DNA of 64,000 nt from CAVQND01 sp964653485 (GTDB lineage: Bacteria > Verrucomicrobiota > Verrucomicrobiia > Limisphaerales > UBA8199): the NCBI GenBank assembly GCA_964653485.1, contig CAZZFF010000015.1, positions 1 through 64,000 on the forward strand. The letters run 5' to 3'. This document shows, one piece after another, positions 16,901 through 24,699 of this stretch. The translations under genes and the position numbers were made by a program. The notes under the pieces are model-generated. The model ran no database searches, was not told the origin of the DNA, and saw nothing but the letters and a program-made list of their open reading frames with translations. Within the stretch, counting starts at the first letter, position 1, and each line of letters starts with the position of its first letter.

Positions 16901-17456
16901 CCACAAGCAGCTTGACCCGGTGCTCATGGCCCACGGGTTGCAGTTGCAACTGCTGGCCTACCTGAACGTGCTGCGCCATTGGCCCGATCCCCAAAAACAG
17001 TTCGGCGCCAAACAAATCACCCCGGCCGGCGTCTTCTATGTCAGCCTCCGCGGCAGATACGAACGGGGACAGAACCGTAGGGATGCGCTGGCCGACGTCG
17101 AACTGGCCCGCAAGCTGGCCTACCGCCATACGGGACGCTTCGACACCCGCGTCCTTTCCCGGCTCGATGCCCGCCCGAACGCCCGCCAGGGAGATCAGTT
17201 CAACTTCCGCCTCACCGCCAAAGGGGCCGTCGACAAGAGATCCCCCGACGCCATGGACACGGCCGAATTCCAGGCGCTCCTGGACGCCGTCCAGGAGCAA
17301 CTCCTCCAGATGGGCCGCCAAATCTACTCCGGGCGAGCCGATGTGGCTCCCTACCGCAAGGGCGCCGCCACCGCCTGCGACCAATGCGGATACCGCTCCA
17401 TTTGCCGAGTCGATCCGTGGACACACGCGTTCCGCGTCCTTCGTATCGCCGACTAG
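13947..17456 (+). CDS. addB: AddB-like helicase/nuclease subunit
   Basis: An AddB/RexB-type protein, 1169 residues from the GTG at 13947, which has an AGGGGG Shine-Dalgarno 6 bases ahead. AddAB processes double-strand DNA ends for RecA-dependent repair. The N-terminus has an intact Walker A, GPAGSGKT (residues 6-13). The C-terminal RecB-type nuclease has VVVDYKSGHKQLD near 978-990 with the catalytic D and K, then LQLLAYL. Four iron-sulphur cysteines are visible: one in EQFAACPFKFF (about 817) and three in ACDQCGYRSIC (about 1143-1153). addA, the usual partner, is not in the window. The transcript ends in a strong terminator at 17575. Confidence 0.85.
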   Translation: MRLLLGPAGSGKTFRCLAELGHELAASPEGRPLLLIAPKQTTYQLERQLLAQPGIPGYTRLHILSFERLAHFIFDCLGLSSPGMLDEEGRLMVLRGLLARKRHELKLFRASARLTGFAQQLSQVLRELQRRQLTPESLLQLAEQAREAEGLALKLQDLATLLRDYLEWLRAHDLKDADCLLAAAVEALDRGRSADTLIPNSKIRSSGLDIDRLWVDGFAEWSSQELDLLVALVPHCGQATLTFCLDRPGAGEVSWLSNWSVVRESFEECRKRLGSLAEAVVSVETLSRHPSRTRFLNNPVLQHLEKFWAEPQPYTPPQGHSERPPGTEDAAIPDDALRRSLRVVMCSNPEAEVTLAAHEVLRHVRAGGRYREVTVLVRKLEGYHEPLQRIFSRYDIPFFLDRRESVSHHPLAELTRSALRTVASGWQRDDWFAALKTGLVPASEEEVDRLENEALARGWQGQVWQKPLVIEQEPELTRWLADLHHRLLPPFQRLALAMAARQNRPTGREMAAALREFWKGLEIPERLRQWAAAEISSARFRIPGSVHATVWEQMTAWVDNVELAFPAEPLSLREWLPILDAGLANLSVGVIPPALDQVLIGAIDRSRNPDIKLALVLGLNETLFPAPPETTVLLTEADRLELEKRGIILGATVRQQFGRERYYAYIACTRARERVVLTGASHNAKGAPLNPSPFLSQVRRLFPTMQIEFAPLETDWRRGEHASELVVPLLKARASQVLRARDQARSGERTPRPEEGKEPPGAEITALAGLPALAAVLERLKYFQDPQTRERLSPALAVRLYGPVLRTSVSRMEQFAACPFKFFVDSGLRAEERELFELDVKEQGTFQHDVLALFHEELSRENKRWRDITPAEARQRVAGIAKGLMAGYRDGLLQASERSRFMARTLMESLQDFVETLVGWMRQQYEFEPAKVELPFGEEESSPAWRIPLGDGHRLDLHGRIDRVDFYREAATGSALCVVVDYKSGHKQLDPVLMAHGLQLQLLAYLNVLRHWPDPQKQFGAKQITPAGVFYVSLRGRYERGQNRRDALADVELARKLAYRHTGRFDTRVLSRLDARPNARQGDQFNFRLTAKGAVDKRSPDAMDTAEFQALLDAVQEQLLQMGRQIYSGRADVAPYRKGAATACDQCGYRSICRVDPWTHAFRVLRIAD

Positions 17457-17574
17457 ACCCGAGTGTCGAGTGTTCTGAAACGCGGCCGGGCGCCCCTGGA
17501 GTGATCACCCCATTGTATATAGTCCATCCTGGGCGAGGTTCTTATCGAGGTTTGGTTTAGTTGTGGTTAGGAAT

Positions 17575-17608
17575 GGCGGACTGGCTTGCTGGTCCGCCTT
17601 TCTTTTTT
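17575..17608 (+). terminator. intrinsic terminator downstream of addB
   Basis: GGCGGAC (17575-17581) pairs with GTCCGCC (17592-17598) around a 10-base loop and is followed at once by TTTCTTTTTT (17599-17608). This is the clearest rho-independent terminator in the window. It isolates addB from the zinc-ribbon gene. Confidence 0.85.
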
Positions 17609-17679
17609 GCAACGACTTCTTGAGATTCCGCCCGCGACCCGGCATAATCGGCCAACAAGCACACGAATCACGAGTTGGC

Positions 17680-18114
17680 ATGGGGCGATCTTATTGGTTT
17701 GAATGTTCTAAATGCGGTTACCGCGTGAAGGTGTCCGGGCGTCCCGATCGCGGCGTGAATTTATTTGTTCAGACCGTGCATTGCCGCGACTGCAGGGAAT
17801 TGCATGACGCGGTGACCCGCATCAAAATCCCGGATGAGGTCCGGGACCCGGTCCCGCCGAACGGTTCTCCGGGGGTCCCGCGCCCGCTCAAGCTGCCGGC
17901 CCGCTCCTGGGGCGCCAACGGCCCGCCCAGTTTCCAGGTGGCACTCGGACGCCTGTCCTTCACCGGGTTCGCCCGCTTCAAGTGGCTCGATTTCAAGCTC
18001 CAGTGCCCCGTCTCGCCAAGCCATTCCGTGCAAGTCTGGCGCGACCCCGGCAAGTGTCCCAAGTGCGGCGTCTTCCTCGAAAAAAACGCCGTGCCCTACC
18101 GCATCTGGGACTGA
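17680..18114 (+). CDS. zinc-ribbon protein, unknown function
   Basis: A 144-residue protein starting MGRSYWFECSKCGYRVKVSG. It has a first CxxC pair (C9/C12) and a second, HCRDC, near residues 31-35; a later ribbon half (LQCPVSPSH) lies before a final CxxC in GKCPKCGVF, close to the C-terminus. The spacing suggests two zinc ribbons separated by a Pro-rich linker (about 60-90). No signal peptide or membrane segment is present. I do not recognise the family. It converges on the MFS gene, with only 8 bases between the stop codons. Confidence 0.65.
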   Translation: MGRSYWFECSKCGYRVKVSGRPDRGVNLFVQTVHCRDCRELHDAVTRIKIPDEVRDPVPPNGSPGVPRPLKLPARSWGANGPPSFQVALGRLSFTGFARFKWLDFKLQCPVSPSHSVQVWRDPGKCPKCGVFLEKNAVPYRIWD

Positions 18115-18122
18115 ACGGTCCG

Positions 18123-19424
18123 CTACCCCAGCAGCGGCTTGCCCTTTGTTTCCGGTGCGAAGGGCAGGATGAGCAGACCGAGAAGGTAGATTAAGGCGAT
18201 GGCGCTGGCGGCGCGGCCGAAGCCGCCCAACGCAGTCACCAGGGACCCGGTGAGGAACGGCCCCGCCGAGGCCAGCAGGCGCCCCACATTGAAGCAAAAA
18301 CCCGCCCCGGTCGCGCGGATGGCCGTCGGATAAAGCTCGGGCAGGTAGATGGGAAAGCCGCTGAAGATGCCGTTGTTGAAAAAGCCCAGCAGGGGGAGCA
18401 GCAGCAGCACGTGCAAGTATATGCGGGGCGTCAGAAACGTGACCGGCAGCATGACCAGGCTTCCGGCGCACATGAGGGCGAAGACCCACCGGCGCCCAAA
18501 CCGGTCCGCCAGCGGCCCGAATGCGAGATACCCGGCCAAGGCCCCGACATTGAGCATCATCGCGGCCCAACTGACACGGGAAGTGAGCGCGCTGGAGCTC
18601 AATCCCTTGAGGTCCGGGAGCGAACGGATCAGCTCCGGCGTCCAATTCGTGGCGCCCCACAGGCCGAACACGGCCACGAACGCCAGCCCCGAACCGACCA
18701 GGGTGGCGCGCAGCCGTTCAGGCTTGAATAACGCCGCAAGCCTTGCGGGCCGGCGCCCGCGCGGTTGGCATTCCTGCCGGTGCGCCCTGACCCAGCGCTC
18801 GGGTTCTTTGACGCTTGACCGCACCCACAAAGCCAGCAGCGCGGGCACAATCCCGACGAGGAAAACCAAGCGCCAGTTCTGATTCCGCAAGGCAAGCAGA
18901 ATCACCGCGGCCATGAGAAAGCCGCCGGCCCAGGCGGACTGGAGAATCCCGGCGGCCTTCGCCCGTTTCTCCTCGGGCCACACCTCCGCAACCAGCGCGG
19001 CGCCCGCGGCCCATTCACCCCCGATGCCCAGGGCCGTCAGGAACCGATACACTGCCAACTGCCACCACGTGGCCGAGAGCGCCGCCATCCCGGTGAAGAG
19101 CGCGTAGAACAGGATGGTCACGATCAGCGTCCGAGTGCGGCCGAAGCGGTCGGCCACCACGCCAAACAGGATTCCGCCCACGGCCCAGCCGATGAGGAAA
19201 ATGGAAAAGATGACGCCGCCGTGCCAAAGAATCGTCTCCTGCGTGACCGGGCCGCCGGCTTGGGCGGACAACAAGTCGTTCAGGGCTGGACGCAGAACCA
19301 GCGTGTAGATGGTGGCGTCCATCGAATCGAACACCCAGCCGAGCCAGGCCACAAGCAGGACCATCCATTGGTAACGAGTGACACCTTGACGCCAGGAAAC
19401 CGGTTGCTCAAGGGTGTCTTGCAT
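18123..19424 (-). CDS. MFS transporter (AAHS/sugar-type symporter)
   Basis: A 433-residue major facilitator with 12 predicted helices. The first helix carries the AAHS-type acidic motif (WLGWVFDSMDATIYTLVLRP), and the loop 2-3 motif is GVVADRFGRTRTL. A second copy of the loop motif, GPLADRFGRRWVF, sits after helix 8. This group imports aromatic acids, sialic acid or other organic acids with protons; the substrate here is unknown. It is the last gene of a tight minus-strand operon and starts 8 bases after the ThyX-like stop. No regulator is adjacent. Confidence 0.85.
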   Translation of the reverse strand: MQDTLEQPVSWRQGVTRYQWMVLLVAWLGWVFDSMDATIYTLVLRPALNDLLSAQAGGPVTQETILWHGGVIFSIFLIGWAVGGILFGVVADRFGRTRTLIVTILFYALFTGMAALSATWWQLAVYRFLTALGIGGEWAAGAALVAEVWPEEKRAKAAGILQSAWAGGFLMAAVILLALRNQNWRLVFLVGIVPALLALWVRSSVKEPERWVRAHRQECQPRGRRPARLAALFKPERLRATLVGSGLAFVAVFGLWGATNWTPELIRSLPDLKGLSSSALTSRVSWAAMMLNVGALAGYLAFGPLADRFGRRWVFALMCAGSLVMLPVTFLTPRIYLHVLLLLPLLGFFNNGIFSGFPIYLPELYPTAIRATGAGFCFNVGRLLASAGPFLTGSLVTALGGFGRAASAIALIYLLGLLILPFAPETKGKPLLG

Positions 19425-19432
19425 GTCCCATC

Positions 19433-20857
19433 CTATTCGGGCTCGGCGCTCCCCTCGAGAATAAGCCTTTTCGTGGACGGGAACTTCTCATACCAGAGGG
19501 CCAGCACGTCGCGCAGATGCTTTGCGTAGCGGAAATGGGCCCCCAGCCCGGTCCTCAATTCCGCCTCGTAAATGAACTTGTCCGCCGTCGTCGTGTGCTC
19601 GAAGGGATACTCCGTTCCCAACAGAGACCAATAAACGCACGCCGGGTCGCCCTGGCGCAACAAGGCCCCCGCCTTGGCCGAAGCCTCTCGCCCCACGCGG
19701 CCCTGCTCCATCAGCATCGCCCGCCTTTGTCCCGAGCCGTCCCCCGAGGCTGGGAGTTGGTCCAAGGCGAAATAAAAGCCCTGCGGCGACAGGGGACAAT
19801 ACTTCGCTCCCGTGCGGTGCCGGTTCAAATCCCGGATTTCGGCAAACCCGATGGCCGACCAACCGAACCGCACGCTCATCCGCTGCAGGCTGGTGCCCGT
19901 CGGGGCGTAACGGTTCGGGTGGTTGGCCAGGTCCCGCGTGATCTCCTCCGTCGTAATCCCCTCGGGCGCCATCACCGACAGGAAGGGAATTGCCGAGGCC
20001 CCGGGGCTTGAGGCCGGGCAGTCGTCCCATCGAGGGGCCTGGCGACGGGCCAGGCCGGCCAGCTTCTCGAATTCCCAAGCCAGAGCCCGCTGCACAGGCT
20101 CCAGGCAACTCGCATGCTTGACCAGCCGCGGCGCGCACATTTCCAGTTCGTCCCGGATGAATCGCCCGAGACAACGCGGCTCCGGCAGGCTATGCGCCAG
20201 CAACTGCTGGCACAGAGCGACCCAACCCCGCGCCGACATCACCATCATCACGTTGGTCGCCGCGCCCACGGGAAGAAAGTACCGGGCGCGGTCAAAAGCG
20301 TAATTCCGTTTCATCCGCGCCACCTTCTTCTGCGCCGATTCCGAGCCATCATTCAATAACGACGCGGGAATTCCCATCAGAGCGGGGTTCTCGGCCGCGA
20401 GTTCTTCCCAAAGCCCAAGCGAGGATTGATAGGCTCGAAAGCACCGCTCCATGAGTTCCCGCCAGGCCGGCAGGTGGGCCGAAGGGATTCCCAGCGCCTC
20501 GGGCGGGATGAGTCCATCCGGAGAAATCTTCACATAACGCGTGGAGGATTCCTGGCCGCCCGCCGTAGGGCTGAGGCTCCAGAGATAATAGGCCAGCCAG
20601 ATCGAGACGCCGTCGATGAACATCGCCACGGGGACCATATCCGCGATGGATTGGTGCCCGTAGTCCACCATCCGGAAGATCGAGTCAACGGACTTATCGA
20701 GGTTGGCCGGGTCGACTTTCGAGAGAATGGTCTCAAGCCCGCCCCGGTTCCTCGAATAGCGCGCCCCACATGCGGCCAATAGTTCCGGTGTCAACGCGGG
20801 CCGCCCGGCCTTGGCCGATGCCTCGCTGGGCAGGATCCCTACTTGTGTGACTTTCAT
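19433..20857 (-). CDS. thyX: double-length ThyX-like (FAD-dependent thymidylate synthase family) protein
   Basis: A 474-residue protein, about twice the usual ThyX length, that looks like two ThyX folds in tandem. Half 1 has YGHQSIADM (66-74), ESSTRYVKI (103-111) and RARYFLPVGAATNVMMVMSA (191-210). Half 2 has NRHRTGAKYCPLSPQG (345-360), close to the RHRxxSxxxxSxR signature, and EAELRTGLGAHFRYAKHLRD (431-450). ThyX makes dTMP from dUMP using FAD and methylene-folate. Long members may be active or may have another role; the signature departs from canonical. Its ATG overlaps the stop of the GH-GT2 gene by 4 bases. Confidence 0.75.
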   Translation of the reverse strand: MKVTQVGILPSEASAKAGRPALTPELLAACGARYSRNRGGLETILSKVDPANLDKSVDSIFRMVDYGHQSIADMVPVAMFIDGVSIWLAYYLWSLSPTAGGQESSTRYVKISPDGLIPPEALGIPSAHLPAWRELMERCFRAYQSSLGLWEELAAENPALMGIPASLLNDGSESAQKKVARMKRNYAFDRARYFLPVGAATNVMMVMSARGWVALCQQLLAHSLPEPRCLGRFIRDELEMCAPRLVKHASCLEPVQRALAWEFEKLAGLARRQAPRWDDCPASSPGASAIPFLSVMAPEGITTEEITRDLANHPNRYAPTGTSLQRMSVRFGWSAIGFAEIRDLNRHRTGAKYCPLSPQGFYFALDQLPASGDGSGQRRAMLMEQGRVGREASAKAGALLRQGDPACVYWSLLGTEYPFEHTTTADKFIYEAELRTGLGAHFRYAKHLRDVLALWYEKFPSTKRLILEGSAEPE

Positions 20858-23499
20858 GAGGCCAGGTCCGGCGGGACGCTCTGGGACGCCACGGCGGCTT
20901 CGGGCTTTCCGTCCGCCTTGCCGACGAACGCTGACGGGTCCCGAGGGGCCGCGGCGGAGACTTCGGGCGCAGGGACCGGTTCCTGGGGAATCTTGATCAG
21001 CTTCCAGTCCCTCGCAAGCTGGTCGAGCAAGACCACCATGAGGCTCTGCAGGTCCCTCTGTTGCCGCCCCAGGAACCCCGCAAAAAGCGGGAGCGTCAGC
21101 AGCAACAGCCAGAACCAGGGCTGCCGCGAGGCCACGAACCCCAGGACGACCAATTCGACGGCGCAGAGCAGCCAGAAACTGAGCTTCGCCTTCAGAGACC
21201 ACCGCGCGCGCAGGCGGCAGCGGATGAGTTGTTTGCCGCCAGGATGTTCCTCGCTGACCGTGGCAAGCTGCAATTTGCTCCAACGCGTGTCGTAGATTTC
21301 GACATCGTAGTCGCTCCAGCCGATGTCGGCCCTGTTCGGCCAGCCTTGGCGGTCAAGGTCCCGCAGAAGACCCGCCACAAAGGCCAATCGGTCGATCCGC
21401 TCCTCAGCCCAGTATTGAACCACATCCAGGCTCTGCCCGCCGTCCCTCAGCGCCACGGACTGAAGGCTCTGCCGCGCGGCGGGCGGCAGGGGCCTCAACG
21501 CCATCCGATACTGGTAGCGCGCCCACCCCCGAACGATGGGCTGAAGAAAGAAGAGCATCGCCGTCAGCGGACGCGACCACCTGCGGGTTTTCTCCTCGGG
21601 CAACGCCGCCTGCGCCCCGGCCGCAACGCAGACAGCCATCGAGACCGCCAGGCTGGCAATCGCCAAGGGCAGCAGGTACGGGAAAATCGCCGAGAGCACC
21701 CACAGCGGCAGGGTCAGAAATGCGTGGTACTCCAGCGTCGTGCAGAGCGCGAGGGTCACAGCCGGCTCCGCGGCGTAGAGCGATTGGAAACCGGCGCTGC
21801 CGAATAGCCCACGATAAATGATCGGGGGCCGGAGCAAGACCCTGAACTTGGACGCCGCGTAGATTCGGCCCCGCCAAATGCTCCCGCCCAGGGAATTGAA
21901 GTACTCGGGATGTTTGCGCACCAGCAGGGCCTCCGCCTCGCCATAGCCGTGCTGTTGTTTCAGATAAGCCTTGATCGCAGGCCGCCGGTAATGCCACACA
22001 AACGCCGCCGGGCTGAAGCCGATCTTGTAGTCCGCCTGCTGCAGCCGCCAGCACAGGTCCACGTCATCGCCCGCCCTCCGGAAGATGGGGTCGAACCCGC
22101 CGATCTGGTCCAACACCGATTTATAGAAGGCCATGTTGCATCCGGGGATATGCTCCGCCTGGCGGTCCGTCAGCATCACGTGGGCCGGTCCTCCCGGCGA
22201 CGCCATGACCGCCGCCGCCACCGGCGAATCCTCCGGCGGTGGCAGGTTCGGGCCCCCAATCCCGGCGAACTCGCTCCCCACCAGGCCCCCCACCAGGTAA
22301 TAGAGCCAATCCTCGTCGGCCCGGCAGTCCGAGTCCGTAAACGCCACGATCTCTCCGGCGGACGCGGCGATGCCCGTGTTGCGCGCGACGGATAGCCCCA
22401 GGTTCTCCGGGTGCCGAAAGCAGCGGACCTTGGGGTAAAGGCAGGCGATTTGCGCCGTGTCATCCGTCGAGCCGTCATCCACAAGGATGACTTCGTAATC
22501 GGGATACTCGAGCCGGCAAAGCGACTCCAGGCATGCCTTCAGCGTGCGTTGACCATTGTAGCAGGCCACGACGACCGACACCTTCGGGTAGCGCGACAGC
22601 GGAAAGTGCGGCGCGGCCGCGAACATCTTCTTCACCGTGTGGAACGATTCCTTGGGCTGGCGTTCGCGCGTCGTCAGCCCCATCGCCCAATTCTCGACCC
22701 GCTGCCCGCCCCGCCACCAATCGTCCGTAAAGCCAAACACAATCGCCCCCGCCAGCCCCCCCCGAAATGCCTCTTCGATCTGCCACTCCAGGAAGGCGCA
22801 TTTGTTGGCCTCCCCCTCTCGCAACGAATCCATCCCGAACTCCCCGAGCAGCAGCGGCTTGGAGTCGGCCCACATCTGCAGCCGCGCCAGGTAATTGTGG
22901 AACGGCTGGCGCTGGTGAAGATAGACATTGAAGCAGACAAAGTCGACGTTCCGGGGCTGCAGGAACTCCGTCGGCGGATAGTTGGTGAACGTGCATAGAC
23001 ACTCGCCATCCACCCGCTTGGCTTCCTGGATGAGCAGATCGATGAAATCGGCCGCGGCGCGCGCGCCGCTCCATCGGATGATGTCGGGCGGAATCTCGTT
23101 GGCGATGCTGAAGGCGAAGACGGCCGGGTGCCGAGCGCACGCGGACACCGCCCGCCGCACCGCCTCAACGGCCTCGGCCCGCCGCGCGGCGGACTCCAGG
23201 AAGCACAGGTGCTGGCTCCACGGGATGTCAATGAACACCTTGAGCTGCGCCTCGTCCGCCAGGTCCAAAAACCAGCGCGGCGGCACCTGGTAAACCCTGA
23301 CCAGGTTGGCGCCCAGTTCCCTGAGTTGGCCAAAGTCCCGCACCGTCTGTTCCGGCGAAGCGAACCCCGAAGGCTCCAAACCCGCCGCCGGAGCCAATGG
23401 ACCGTAGGCCGCGCCCTTGACGTAAAATCGCTTCTCGCCAAGCCGGAAGAATTTCCCGTCCACGCTGATGCGCGGCGGGGTGGGGGGCGCCACTGCCAT
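20854..23499 (-). CDS. glycoside hydrolase TIM barrel fused to membrane GT2 glycosyltransferase
   Basis: An 881-residue fusion. Residues 1-300 form a clan-A-like GH barrel (GH2-type C-terminal barrel) with acid/base candidate E135 (FSIANEIPPD) and nucleophile candidate E220 (PLLLGEFGMDS). Residues 304-560 form a family 2 glycosyltransferase: YPKVSVVVACYNGQRTL, VDDGSTDD (D341/D342), DSD at 389-391, and the catalytic-base region AGDDVDLCW (D478/D479). Transmembrane helices follow at about 580-625 and 770-810, with a soluble region between. Both catalytic sets look intact, so one polypeptide may build and cut or transfer the same glycan. It follows pilT by 19 bases and overlaps the ThyX-like gene. 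Confidence 0.85.
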   Translation of the reverse strand: MAVAPPTPPRISVDGKFFRLGEKRFYVKGAAYGPLAPAAGLEPSGFASPEQTVRDFGQLRELGANLVRVYQVPPRWFLDLADEAQLKVFIDIPWSQHLCFLESAARRAEAVEAVRRAVSACARHPAVFAFSIANEIPPDIIRWSGARAAADFIDLLIQEAKRVDGECLCTFTNYPPTEFLQPRNVDFVCFNVYLHQRQPFHNYLARLQMWADSKPLLLGEFGMDSLREGEANKCAFLEWQIEEAFRGGLAGAIVFGFTDDWWRGGQRVENWAMGLTTRERQPKESFHTVKKMFAAAPHFPLSRYPKVSVVVACYNGQRTLKACLESLCRLEYPDYEVILVDDGSTDDTAQIACLYPKVRCFRHPENLGLSVARNTGIAASAGEIVAFTDSDCRADEDWLYYLVGGLVGSEFAGIGGPNLPPPEDSPVAAAVMASPGGPAHVMLTDRQAEHIPGCNMAFYKSVLDQIGGFDPIFRRAGDDVDLCWRLQQADYKIGFSPAAFVWHYRRPAIKAYLKQQHGYGEAEALLVRKHPEYFNSLGGSIWRGRIYAASKFRVLLRPPIIYRGLFGSAGFQSLYAAEPAVTLALCTTLEYHAFLTLPLWVLSAIFPYLLPLAIASLAVSMAVCVAAGAQAALPEEKTRRWSRPLTAMLFFLQPIVRGWARYQYRMALRPLPPAARQSLQSVALRDGGQSLDVVQYWAEERIDRLAFVAGLLRDLDRQGWPNRADIGWSDYDVEIYDTRWSKLQLATVSEEHPGGKQLIRCRLRARWSLKAKLSFWLLCAVELVVLGFVASRQPWFWLLLLTLPLFAGFLGRQQRDLQSLMVVLLDQLARDWKLIKIPQEPVPAPEVSAAAPRDPSAFVGKADGKPEAAVASQSVPPDLAS

Positions 23500-23518
23500 G
23501 AGGGTTAGACGGAGCTGT

Positions 23519-24607
23519 TCAAGAAAGAATTCGCCGTCCTTCGTCGAGGAAGATGCCTTTGAAATTCATCTCCAGGGCCTGCGGGTTCGTGGCCTTGCTC
23601 AGCGCCTCTTTCTCCGAGACCTTGCCGTCCTTGACGAGCTGGAAGAGCGCCTGGTTGAAATTCAGCATCCCGTCATCGACCCCCGTCTCGATGGCGGCGG
23701 GCAGCTTGTCGAGCCGGTTTTCCTCGATCAGTTTTTTGACCGTCGCCGTATTGATGAGTATCTCCAGGGCCGGAGTCATGCTGCCGGCCAGCGTCGAAAC
23801 CATGCGCTGGCAGATCACCGCCTGCAGCGTGCCCGAGAGTTGCCGGCGAATCTGCTCCCGCTCCTCCGCCTTGAAAAAGTCAAGAATGCGGTGGACCGAC
23901 TGCGCGGCATTGGTCGTATGCACCGTCGAGAGCACCAGGTGCCCGGTGTCCGCCGCGCTCATGGCGGCCGTGAAACTGACCGAGTCGCGCATTTCCCCGA
24001 TCATGATGATGTCCGGGTCCTGCCGCAGCACGTGCGTCAGCGCGTGGTTGAAAGAGAGTGTATCCAGGCCGACCTCCCGCTGCTCGATGACGCATTGGTT
24101 GTCTTCGAACACGTACTCAATCGGGTCTTCGAGAGTGATCAAGTGCTTCTTGAAATTCGAGTTGATGTGCTCGACCATCGCCGCCAGCGTGGTGGACTTC
24201 CCGCACCCGGTTGAGCCGGCCAGCAACACGATGCCCCGCGGCGATTCCGCTATCTGCTTGATCTGCGGCAACAGGCCCAGCTCCTCAAAGCTCGGAACGA
24301 TCGTCTTCACATACCTCATTGCGAAGCACCACTGGCCCCGCTGTTGAAACAGGTTCGTCCTGAAACGCCCGATGTTGGGCACATAGTAGGAAAAGTCCAC
24401 CTCGCGCTGCTCATCCAGGCGCTGCCGTAAATGGCCGGGCGTCGCCTGCTTGACCACGTTGTTCATCCATTCCTCCGTCGGCAACGGACACTCGATCGCG
24501 ATGAGTTGTCGATTGATGCGGAAGACCACTGGAGTGCCGATTTTCAGGTGAACATCCGAAGCCCCGCCCTCGACCGCTGTCTTCAAAATACGATGAAACA
24601 TTTCCAT
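23519..24607 (-). CDS. pilT: PilT-type pilus retraction ATPase
   Basis: A 362-residue GspE/PilT-superfamily ATPase. From the ATG at 24607 it begins MEMFHRILKTAVEGGASDVH, the PilT N-terminal PAS-like domain. Walker A is AGSTGCGKSTTLAAM, the Asp box is TLEDPIEYV, Walker B follows in DIIMIGEMRDSVSF, and the His box is DTGHLVLSTVHTTNA. It ends with the retraction-type C-terminus (QALFQLVKDGKVSEKEALSK). Such proteins disassemble type IV pilin for twitching, or a paralogue role (PilU). No other pilus gene is adjacent. It heads the operon with the GH-GT2 fusion, ThyX-like and MFS genes. Confidence 0.93.
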   Translation of the reverse strand: MEMFHRILKTAVEGGASDVHLKIGTPVVFRINRQLIAIECPLPTEEWMNNVVKQATPGHLRQRLDEQREVDFSYYVPNIGRFRTNLFQQRGQWCFAMRYVKTIVPSFEELGLLPQIKQIAESPRGIVLLAGSTGCGKSTTLAAMVEHINSNFKKHLITLEDPIEYVFEDNQCVIEQREVGLDTLSFNHALTHVLRQDPDIIMIGEMRDSVSFTAAMSAADTGHLVLSTVHTTNAAQSVHRILDFFKAEEREQIRRQLSGTLQAVICQRMVSTLAGSMTPALEILINTATVKKLIEENRLDKLPAAIETGVDDGMLNFNQALFQLVKDGKVSEKEALSKATNPQALEMNFKGIFLDEGRRILS

Positions 24608-24699
24608 GGCCCCCACGCTATCAAAAAAGCCTGGCCGAACCAAAGACCAAAATCAAGGGCCCGATTGAGCTTTTGGAGCCGTTCCGCTAGACTCGGCCG

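Noticed and set aside
20854..21283. A longer 616-residue start for the ThyX-like protein
   Set aside because: The extra N-terminus overlaps the GH-GT2 coding region in another frame and has no ThyX features; the ATGA overlap at 20857 is the natural start.
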